A stretch of DNA of 64,000 bases from JANPJV01 sp031425695 (GTDB lineage: Bacteria; Pseudomonadota; Gammaproteobacteria; Xanthomonadales; SZUA-5), in the NCBI GenBank assembly GCA_031425695.1, contig JANPJV010000314.1:1-64000 (forward strand), given 5' to 3'. A program made the translations under genes and the position numbers. The first letter of the stretch is position 1. Each line of letters begins with the position of its first letter. The notes under the pieces were generated by a model. It did not search any database, was not told the DNA's origin, and saw nothing but the letters and a program-made list of their open reading frames with translations. This document shows positions 57,668-64,000 of this stretch, piece by piece.

Positions 57668-58570
57668 ATGTCTTTGATTCTGGATGCGTTGAAGAAGTCC
57701 GAAGCGGAACGCCGTCGCGGCCTGCCGCCTGGGCTCAACACGCCGTTCAGTGCGCCGCGCCGGCGCCGCCATATGCCGTGGGTAGCCGGAGCTGGTGCGG
57801 TCCTGCTTGCGGCCGGGGTTGCCAGCGGCTGGGTGTTGCTCAATCGCAGCCGTGACAACGCCGCGCCCGACCTGGCCGCGGTTCCAGCCGCACCGGGCGA
57901 TTCCGGCAGCCTCGTCAGCGCGGCTGCCCCCGGCGTTCCGGCAACGAGCGCCGCTGCCGGCGCGCCGCTGCCGGTCGCGCTCGCGTCCGCCGAGAGCCAG
58001 GCCGAACTGCAGCAGACCTATGGTGGGCTGGCTGGCAACGGCAATGGTGGCAGTGTGTCGGGTGGCGGGCTGCCTACCCCTGAGCGCGCCGGGCTGTTCA
58101 CGCCGAGCGCCAATCCCGAATCCCAGGTCGCTGCTGAGACCGCGCCACCCGTACCCGCCGCGCCGGCACCCGAGCCCGTGATGCCGCCCGCCGCCCCCAC
58201 CGTCGCCGCGCTCGCGCCACCGCTCGCAGCTCCGGATCCGATGCCGGCAGCGATTGCGCCGCCACCGAGCTTCGATCCCAAGAACGAGCTGCCCATGACT
58301 CCGCCGGCAGCGGTGACCCAGCCGCAGGAAGGCATGTTGGTGGTGCATCAGCTGCCTTATGCCCTGCGCAAGGAATTGCCCAAGCTCGAGCTGTCGATGC
58401 ATGTCTACAGCCCGGTCGCCGAAGAGCGCTTCATCGTCCTCAACGGCAAGCGCTTCAACCTGAGTTCCCCGGCTCCCGGCCCGGAGCTCAACCTCGTCGA
58501 TATCGTTGACGACGGCGCGGTGCTCGAGTTCCGCGGCCAGCGGTTCTTGTTGCCGCGGGTGTCGTACTAG
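57668..58570 (+). CDS. gspB: General secretion pathway protein B
   Basis: A 300 aa protein: cytosolic MSLILDALKKSEAERRRG (a classical GspB start), TM helix about 39-57, a long Pro/Ala-rich periplasmic linker, then the GspB domain (YALRKELPKLELSMHVYSPVAEERFIVLNGKRF and the end EFRGQRFLLP). It partners gspA in multimerising the type II secretin. The genes are 4 nt apart, an obvious operon. Confidence 0.9.
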   Translation: MSLILDALKKSEAERRRGLPPGLNTPFSAPRRRRHMPWVAGAGAVLLAAGVASGWVLLNRSRDNAAPDLAAVPAAPGDSGSLVSAAAPGVPATSAAAGAPLPVALASAESQAELQQTYGGLAGNGNGGSVSGGGLPTPERAGLFTPSANPESQVAAETAPPVPAAPAPEPVMPPAAPTVAALAPPLAAPDPMPAAIAPPPSFDPKNELPMTPPAAVTQPQEGMLVVHQLPYALRKELPKLELSMHVYSPVAEERFIVLNGKRFNLSSPAPGPELNLVDIVDDGAVLEFRGQRFLLPRVSY

Positions 58571-58908
58571 GGCCCTGAACCCTCCTGGCGCCGGTCACGC
58601 ATTGCGCCCGTTACCGCAGACGTGGATGGCAGCTTTGGTAGCGTGGCTCTGAGCGCGCGTCGAGCTGGTATTTCGCGCACAAGCGATCGCGCCAGCGCCG
58701 CGTATGGCCACGGAGCGTAGATATCGACATTTGAAGGGAACGCTTCGTCGCGAAACGCGGCGCTGGCGCGATTACCGATTTCGTGATGACCAACACCACG
58801 CGCGCTCAGGGCCACGCTACGTTCGGCTCTCGCGACCCGTGAGGCCGTTTGCCTACTACACGCACTTTGCCCGGATACTGTCGGCTTCCGTGAAGCCGGC
58901 CATACCCA
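58571..58908. other. Intergenic region between gspB and rhomboid gene
   Basis: No gene is supported. Most of the region is taken by a nested inverted repeat at 58638-58820. The remaining 88 bases before the rhomboid start include CGGATACTG, a possible weak promoter. Confidence 0.6.
58638..58820. repeat. 183-nt nested inverted repeat (MITE- or RNA-like)
   Basis: Outer arms of 23 nt (58638-58660 and 58798-58820) match with one mismatch; inner arms of 17 nt (58687-58703 and 58755-58771, TCGCGCCAGCGCCGCGT and its complement) match perfectly. The spacers between outer and inner arms are 26 nt on each side, so the element is symmetrical. The centre (58704-58754) is unpaired or weakly paired. Confidence 0.8.
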
Positions 58909-59583
58909 TTGTTCGTACGCGTTGACGAAAAACCAAAGCGGCGCTGGCATTGGGCGACGCCGGCGTTGGTGCTGGCGTGCATGGGCATGGCAGTGTGGCA
59001 GGCATTGGCGGCGCCGACGGAGCGCTATGCGGTGCTGCAGAGTTGGGGGACGATTCCGGCAGAGCTGCGCCTCGATCCCTCGGCCTTGCTCGGCGGTTCC
59101 GGGTTGCGCCTCTTCAGCGCGCTGTTCGTGCACGCCGACTGGACCCACCTCTTCGGCAACCTGTTGTTTCTAGGCCTGTTCGGCGCCGGCGTCGAGCGCA
59201 CGCTTGGATCCTTGCGCCTGCTGTTCCTGTTCCTGATCGCCGGCGCCGCCGCGAACCTCTTTGCCGCGCTCATGTCGCCGCTGGTCAACGTGCCGATCAT
59301 CGGATCGTCGGGCGCCGTCTCCGCGCTCATTGGCGCCTACGTGTTGCTCTATCCACGCTCGCACCTGGGCGTCATCCTGCCGCTCGGGCTGTACTTCCAG
59401 CTCGTGCGCGTCCCGGCCATCCACCTGATCGCCATCTGGCTGCTGTTCCAGTTCTTGGAAACCCTCGGCACCCGCGCCGGCGCGATCGCCTGGTGGGCCC
59501 ACGTCTTCGGCTTCGCCAACGGCATCGTCCTAGCCTTGACCCTCCGCCCCTGGCTCTACCGACGGGATGCGCGGCTGTTGTGA
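58909..59583 (+). CDS. Rhomboid family intramembrane serine protease
   Basis: A 224 aa six-TM protein with a TTG start. Family marks are FSALFVHADWTHLFGNLLFLGLFG (first conserved His/Asn region), catalytic Ser in IGSSGAVSALIGAY, and catalytic His in WWAHVFGFANG. It cleaves TM substrates within the membrane; the targets are unknown. A later start is possible, but the first residues (MFVRVDEKPKRRWHWATPAL) fit a short cytosolic lead. Confidence 0.85.
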   Translation: MFVRVDEKPKRRWHWATPALVLACMGMAVWQALAAPTERYAVLQSWGTIPAELRLDPSALLGGSGLRLFSALFVHADWTHLFGNLLFLGLFGAGVERTLGSLRLLFLFLIAGAAANLFAALMSPLVNVPIIGSSGAVSALIGAYVLLYPRSHLGVILPLGLYFQLVRVPAIHLIAIWLLFQFLETLGTRAGAIAWWAHVFGFANGIVLALTLRPWLYRRDARLL

Positions 59584-59602
59584 AAGCCGCAAGAAAAGCA
59601 AG

Positions 59603-59722
59603 AATTTATCCACAGATTACGCAGATTTCCGCAGATTAAAAGCAATAGATTGGCCACCGACATGCGAGGCTCAACGAGCTTCTAATCTGCGCAAATCGGC
59701 TCTTAATCTGTGGATAAAAGCT
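59603..59722. repeat. ATCCACAGATT...GCAGATT repeat, left of ctpA
   Basis: Starts TTATCCACAGATTACGCAG and ends with the inverted AATCTGTGGATAA; ATTTNCGCAGATTAAA units lie inside. The second copy in the same orientation lies on the other side of ctpA (61174-61273). It is probably a host palindromic repeat with a terminator effect. Confidence 0.8.
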
Positions 59723-59740
59723 TCTGCTCTTGTGCCTCTG

Positions 59741-61093
59741 CTATTTCTCCGGCTTCGCCGCCACCGGGGCCTGCCAGCGGGAGAGGGCGCGGAGGATGTT
59801 CACGGCTTCCTGGAGGACGAAGTCGGCGTCGGGGCCGGTGGTAGGCGTCGCGGCCGCACCAGGCGTAGGGGCAGCCTCGCGGTTACGGTTGCCGAGATGG
59901 CCGGGCAGCTCGGCTTCGGTGATGTTGGCAAAGGCGCGGCTGATCGGCTTGAGCTCGGCGGCCTGCAACTCGACGTCGGGGACGATGCCTTCAGCCTGGA
60001 TCGAACGGCCGCCCGGGGTGAAGTAGAGGGCGGTGGTGAGCTTGATGGCCTCGCCACTTTCCAGCGGGAGGACCGACTGCACCGAGCCTTTGCCGAAGGT
60101 GCGCTGGCCGAGGATGAGTGCGCGCTTGCGATCCTGCAGCGCGCCCGCGACGATTTCGCTGGCCGAGGCCGAGCCGCCATCGACGAGCACGACCAGTGGC
60201 GCGCCCTTGAGCACGTCGCCGGCGGTTGCATTGAATTCAGCGCTCGCCATCGGCACGCGGCCGCGGGTGCTTACGATCACGCCGCTGTCGAGGAAGAGAT
60301 CGCTGACCTCGACCGCGGCATCGAGCAGGCCGCCCGGATTGCTGCGCAGGTCGACAACCAGGCCCTCGAGCGGTTTCTTCGGCTTGATCAGGGCGGCGAT
60401 GCGCTTGGCGACTTCTTCGCCGGTGTTGTCCTGGAAGGCGGCAATGCGTACATAGCCGAAGCCCGGCGCGAGCAAGCGCGCGCGTACCGCAGTGACGTCG
60501 ATCACTTCGCGCGTGAGCTCGAGATCGATCGGCGGCTGGCCGGCGCGCAGCACGGTGATCTTGACCTTGGTACCGGCGGCGCCACGCATGCGGTCGATCG
60601 CAATGTCGGCGTTGTCGCTTTCGACCGCCAGCCCGTCAATTCGCGAGATCACATCCCCCGACTGGACGCCGGCACGCGCTGCGGGAGACTCGTCGAGCGG
60701 CGCGATCACCGTGAGCTGGCCGCCACGGATCTGCACCTCCAGCCCGAGGCCACCGTAGCTGCCGCTGGTGCCATCGGTCAGTGCCTGCAGGTCGTTCTTG
60801 CGCAGGTACGCGCTGTGCGGATCGAGATCGAGCAGCAGCCCACGGATCGCCGCCTTCATCAGTTGCTGCGCACTGACCGGCTCGACATACGAGCGCTGCA
60901 CTTCGCGGAACACCGCGGTGAACACCCGGATGTCCTCGACGCTGACCTCGTCAGAGCCGGCGACCTTGGCGCTCTCGACGACCGTGTTGGTAGCCGGCTT
61001 GTCCGCCGCGGACTTCGGCTCGGCCGCGTGGACATGCGACATCAGGACCACGGCAAGAGTTGCGAATAAAGGGCGCAGCACAGGCAGGGTCAT
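59741..61093 (-). CDS. ctpA: S41-family carboxyl-terminal processing protease
   Basis: A 450 aa periplasmic protease. A signal peptide (LFATLAVVLMSHVHAAE) and a linker precede the PDZ domain (GGLGLEVQIRGGQLTVIAPLDESPAARAGVQSGDVISRIDG, about 115-155) and the S41 core: DLRSNPGGLLDAAVEVSDLFL, catalytic Ser in DGGSASASEIVAGALQD and Lys in FGKGSVQSVLPL. It trims C-termini of periplasmic proteins and may act on cell-wall hydrolases; envC lies just upstream. It is flanked by two copies of one repeat. Confidence 0.93.
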   Translation of the reverse strand: MTLPVLRPLFATLAVVLMSHVHAAEPKSAADKPATNTVVESAKVAGSDEVSVEDIRVFTAVFREVQRSYVEPVSAQQLMKAAIRGLLLDLDPHSAYLRKNDLQALTDGTSGSYGGLGLEVQIRGGQLTVIAPLDESPAARAGVQSGDVISRIDGLAVESDNADIAIDRMRGAAGTKVKITVLRAGQPPIDLELTREVIDVTAVRARLLAPGFGYVRIAAFQDNTGEEVAKRIAALIKPKKPLEGLVVDLRSNPGGLLDAAVEVSDLFLDSGVIVSTRGRVPMASAEFNATAGDVLKGAPLVVLVDGGSASASEIVAGALQDRKRALILGQRTFGKGSVQSVLPLESGEAIKLTTALYFTPGGRSIQAEGIVPDVELQAAELKPISRAFANITEAELPGHLGNRNREAAPTPGAAATPTTGPDADFVLQEAVNILRALSRWQAPVAAKPEK

Positions 61094-61173
61094 GGTCGAT
61101 GGGCGTCAGGAGGCTGGTGGCAGTATAGGTTCGACTGTGCCCGTCGAAGAGCATCAACAAAGCAAAGCACTTC

Positions 61174-61273
61174 TATCCACAGATTTCGCAGATTTACGCA
61201 GATTAAAAACCAGCAGCGACGTCGGCTTGCATTGCTCTTAATCTGCGTAATCGGCTCTTAATCTGCGGATAAG
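61174..61273. repeat. ATCCACAGATT...GCAGATT repeat, right of ctpA
   Basis: CTATCCACAGATTTCGCAGATTTACGCAG at one end and TTAATCTGCGGATAA at the other, in the same orientation as the copy at 59603-59722. It separates ctpA from envC. Confidence 0.8.
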
Positions 61274-61306
61274 GCTCTCCGCTTCTTGCTCTTGTGCTCT
61301 CGCTGC

Positions 61307-62518
61307 CTACTTCCCCCACCACCGCCCCGGATCGAGCGCCTGGCCGCGGTGGCGGAGCTCGAAGTACAGGCCTGGCTCGGAGGCGCCGCCGGAATCGCCA
61401 ACGGTGGCCAGCGGGGCGCCGGCTTCGACCCAGTCGCCTTCGGCTTTTTCGAGTGTCTCGCAGCGGCCGTAGAGGCTCATGTAGCCATCGCCGTGGTCGA
61501 GGATCAGCAGCAAGCCATAGCCACGCAGCCAGTCGGCAAAGGCGACGCGGCCACGCGCGACGGCTTTGACCGGAGTGCCGCGCTCGGCCAGGATGTGGGT
61601 TCCGGCGCTGGCGCGACCGCCCGGCCCGGCCTGTCCGAAACCGATGCTGGTGCGGCCGGCGAGTGGACGACCCAAGTTGCCCTTGGATTCGGCAAACGGA
61701 CGATCCTGCGGCAGCAGTGAGGGTACGTCACCGATCACATCGCGCAATTGTGCGAGCAGGCTTTCGATCTCCTGCGACTCACGGCCGAGATCTTCGACAC
61801 GCGCTTCGACCTTCGCCAGCTCGCTCTTCAGGCCCTTGACGATGTCACCGCGGCGCGCGCGATCGGCGGCGAGCTCGGCCAGGTTCTGTTCTTCGAGCAC
61901 GCGCACGGCGGCGAGCGCCTGGGCCGCGATCTCAGTGTCGGCAAGCACCTTTTCGAGGCCCGCGAGCAATTCCCGGACGCGGCCGATGCGGCTCATGCGC
62001 ACTCGCTGCAACTGGGTCGAATACGCCATCAACCGGCCGGTGTCCGACATCTGGTCCTGGGCGAGGATGAGCTTCAGGGTATCCAGCCGCCCGAGCACGT
62101 AAGCCGAGCGCAGCAGGGCCGCGAGCGCGGATTTTTCACCAGAGAGATCGGTTTCGAGGCGCGCCGATTCGGCCTGCAGCTCGATCAGTCGTGCCTCTTC
62201 CAGCACGGCCTCGGCAGCCAATCGCTTGAGCGTTTCCTTGCGACCGGCGATCTCCTTGTCGACCTTGCGCAACTCGGCGATCGCGACATCGACGGCGCCC
62301 TTGCGCTGCGTGCGTTCCAGCTCGGCCTTGGCAACCTGCGCACCGATGGCCTCCAGGCGATCGACCAGGCCGGCTTCGTTGCTCATGTCGGCAGGCTGGG
62401 CGAAGGCGGGGATCGCCAGGCCTGAGAGGATGATTACCAGCAGCAGCAAAGCAAGAGCTCGCGGCCATGGCCGCTCCCACGATGGCTGCTCCCACGAGCG
62501 ATTCACGCGCGTGCTCAT
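61307..62518 (-). CDS. envC: Murein hydrolase activator EnvC
   Basis: A 403 aa periplasmic protein. A signal peptide (about 20-40, LALLLLVIILSGLAIPAFAQ) is followed by long coiled coils (about 50-260) and a LytM domain (SIGFGQAGPGGRASAGTHILAERGTPVKAVARG; LLILDHGDGYMSLYGRCE; FELRHRGQALDPGRW). Zinc ligands of active M23 peptidases are missing (no HxxxD, YGRC in place of the final HxH), so it is a non-catalytic activator of amidases in cell division. Its ATG overlaps the gpmI stop. Confidence 0.88.
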   Translation of the reverse strand: MSTRVNRSWEQPSWERPWPRALALLLLVIILSGLAIPAFAQPADMSNEAGLVDRLEAIGAQVAKAELERTQRKGAVDVAIAELRKVDKEIAGRKETLKRLAAEAVLEEARLIELQAESARLETDLSGEKSALAALLRSAYVLGRLDTLKLILAQDQMSDTGRLMAYSTQLQRVRMSRIGRVRELLAGLEKVLADTEIAAQALAAVRVLEEQNLAELAADRARRGDIVKGLKSELAKVEARVEDLGRESQEIESLLAQLRDVIGDVPSLLPQDRPFAESKGNLGRPLAGRTSIGFGQAGPGGRASAGTHILAERGTPVKAVARGRVAFADWLRGYGLLLILDHGDGYMSLYGRCETLEKAEGDWVEAGAPLATVGDSGGASEPGLYFELRHRGQALDPGRWWGK

Positions 62519-64000
62519 TCGGCGAACAGCGAGCGCCCGCTCATTTCGGCGGGGATCGGGAGCTGCATGAGCTCGAGGATGGTGGGTGCGAGGTCGCGCA
62601 GTGCGCCGCCGTCGCGCAGGCGCGCGGGGCCGCCGACGTAGACGACCGGGACCGGATTCATCGAGTGCTGGGTGGCGGGCTGGCCACTTTCCGCGTCCCA
62701 CATGTCTTCGAGGTTTCCATGATCGGCGGTGACCAGCATGGCGCCACCGCTGCGCAGGATTGCGGCTTCGAGCCGACCGAGCGCGGCATCCACGGTTTCG
62801 GCCGCGGCGATCGCTGCCGCCATGATGCCGGTGTGGCCAACCATGTCCGGATTGGCGATGTTGCACACGATGAGATCGAACCGGCGTTCCTCGATTGCTT
62901 CGACCAGCCGATCGGTAACTTCAGGACAGCTCATCTGCGGCGCCAAGTCATAGGTCGCGACTTTGGGCGACGGCACCAGGATGCGCTCCTCACCGGGGTA
63001 GACGGCTTCGCGCCCGCCGCTGAAGAAAAACGTCACGTGCGCGTATTTTTCGGTTTCAGCGATGCGCAGCTGGGTGCGCCCTTGCGCGGCCAGGACTTCC
63101 GGCAGGGTGTTGGCCATGCTCTGCGCAGCAAAGGCGATGCTGCTGGGAATATCGTCGGCATATTGGGTCAGGCTAACGAAGTCGGCCAGCAGGGGAACGC
63201 GCATCCGCGCGAAGCCCACGAACTTGGGATCGATGAAGGCCTTGCTGATTTCGCGCGCGCGGTCGGCGCGGAAGTTCATGAAGACGACGGCATCGCCATC
63301 GGCCACCGGAACACCCCCAGCAATCGTGGTTGGCGCCACGAACTCGTCGTTTTCGCCACGTGCATAGGCGGCGGCGAGCGCGCTCGTCGCGTCGGCTGCG
63401 TCGAAATCTCCACGCGCATCGACGATCGCCTGCCACGCGCGTTCGACGCGGTCCCAACGCTGGTCCCGGTCCATGCCGTAGTAGCGTCCGCCGACGCTGG
63501 CGATCCGCACTTGCGGCACCTGTGCACACAGCCCCTGCAGCCGCTCGAGCGAGGGCAGGGCACTGCGGGGCGGCGTATCCCGGCCATCGAGGAACACATG
63601 CACGGCAATGCGCGCGGCGCCCTGGCGCGCGGCCATTTCCAGGAAGTGCAGGATGTGGTCTTCGTGGCTGTGGACGCCACCGGGTGAGAGCAGCCCGAGC
63701 ACATGCAGCGTCCGTCCGTTAGCGGACACTTTTTGGACGGCCGCGGACAAGACCGGGTTGGTTTCGAAGCTGCCATCGGCAATGGCGGCGTCGACGCGGG
63801 TCAGGTCCTGGTAGACGATCCGACCGGCGCCGAGGTTCATATGACCCACCTCGGAGTTGCCCATCTGGCCTTCCGGCAGGCCGACGGCCAGCCCATCGGT
63901 GCGAATCAGCGTTCGCGGGCTGGTCGCCCACAGGCGATCCCAGTGGGGTGTGTGCGCGAGGTGGATCGCGTTGTCTGGCGCGGGCTCCGCGTATCCCCAG
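62515..64000 (-). CDS. gpmI: 2,3-bisphosphoglycerate-independent phosphoglycerate mutase, partial
   Basis: The reading frame runs to the window edge; the N-terminal 20-30 residues are missing. It shows GLPEGQMGNSEVGHMNLGAGRIVYQD with the catalytic Ser (NSEVGH), HVFLDGRDTPPRSA, GGRYYGMDRDQRWDRVE, DAVVFMNFRADRARE, and metal-binding ADHGNLEDM with NPVPVVYVG at the C-terminus. It interconverts 3- and 2-phosphoglycerate in glycolysis, needing Mn2+. envC is translationally coupled downstream. Confidence 0.96.
   Translation of the reverse strand, partial: WGYAEPAPDNAIHLAHTPHWDRLWATSPRTLIRTDGLAVGLPEGQMGNSEVGHMNLGAGRIVYQDLTRVDAAIADGSFETNPVLSAAVQKVSANGRTLHVLGLLSPGGVHSHEDHILHFLEMAARQGAARIAVHVFLDGRDTPPRSALPSLERLQGLCAQVPQVRIASVGGRYYGMDRDQRWDRVERAWQAIVDARGDFDAADATSALAAAYARGENDEFVAPTTIAGGVPVADGDAVVFMNFRADRAREISKAFIDPKFVGFARMRVPLLADFVSLTQYADDIPSSIAFAAQSMANTLPEVLAAQGRTQLRIAETEKYAHVTFFFSGGREAVYPGEERILVPSPKVATYDLAPQMSCPEVTDRLVEAIEERRFDLIVCNIANPDMVGHTGIMAAAIAAAETVDAALGRLEAAILRSGGAMLVTADHGNLEDMWDAESGQPATQHSMNPVPVVYVGGPARLRDGGALRDLAPTILELMQLPIPAEMSGRSLFAE

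Noticed and set aside
1..64000. CRISPR array, rRNA or tRNA genes
   Set aside because: No regularly spaced identical repeats with unique spacers and no recognisable rRNA/tRNA sequence were noticed; the tandem repeats seen are coding (tail fibre) or palindromic intergenic elements.

Overview
The window is a GC-rich (roughly 65%) gammaproteobacterial chromosome segment split by one large transposable prophage. The host genes fit the Xanthomonadales/Lysobacterales: an aa3 cytochrome c oxidase cluster with a SURF1-ctaA-ctaB block, a bifunctional putA, an exeA/gspA-gspB pair, a rhomboid protease, ctpA, envC and gpmI. Several families of palindromic intergenic repeats also fit. This placement is inference from gene content and order; no rRNA or tRNA gene was seen.

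Left host arm (1-9920): the start of a transposase, a DsbA-family isomerase, yidD, then the respiratory cluster read on the minus strand (coxB-coxA-small TM protein-ctaG-coxC, then SURF1-173 aa protein-ctaA-ctaB). A 75 aa twin-TM gene and a palindromic repeat separate the two blocks.

Prophage (about 9921-52626): Mu-like in replication strategy. The ends carry inverted GACATAAATG motifs, repeated twice at the right end, and are flanked by a possible imperfect 5-bp duplication (TCACG/TCACT). Early genes run leftward from 21.9 kb: a Ner-fold regulator, a DDE (rve) transposase, an ExeA/MuB-type ATPase, small proteins, a Gp37/Gp68-like protein, GemA, Mor, and last a Dam-type methylase. A second Ner-fold regulator diverges rightward and is followed by an accessory region (22.4-25.1 kb) of small membrane proteins, a DUF4747-like gene and two short proteins sharing an N-terminal motif. 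Rightward late genes follow: lysis (holin, transglycosylase, Rz/Rz1), tail fibre, small Mu-type proteins and terminase, portal, MuF, two accessory genes, and a fused protease-scaffold-capsid protein. The tail is of lambda type: connector, tail tube, tail-assembly chaperone with a -1 frameshift, a 1812 aa tape measure and tip proteins.

Regulation can be read from the DNA. Three copies of a TGAC-N4-GTCA-CAAG box lie upstream of the methylase, the lysis module and the head module. At the first two rightward sites a second conserved block lies at exactly the same distance. The dyad would be centred about 43.5 bp upstream of transcription starts, as expected for the Mor activator encoded in the phage.

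Right host arm (52.6-64 kb): putA, gspA-gspB, a 183-nt nested inverted repeat, a rhomboid protease, ctpA bracketed by two copies of one repeat, envC and the start-truncated (by window edge) gpmI.

The least explained parts are the accessory region with its shared GxxNxTAGRD-like motif (also present in the repressor), the RF(V/R)EA repeats of the capsid fusion protein, and the divergent control region at 20.86-20.92 kb.
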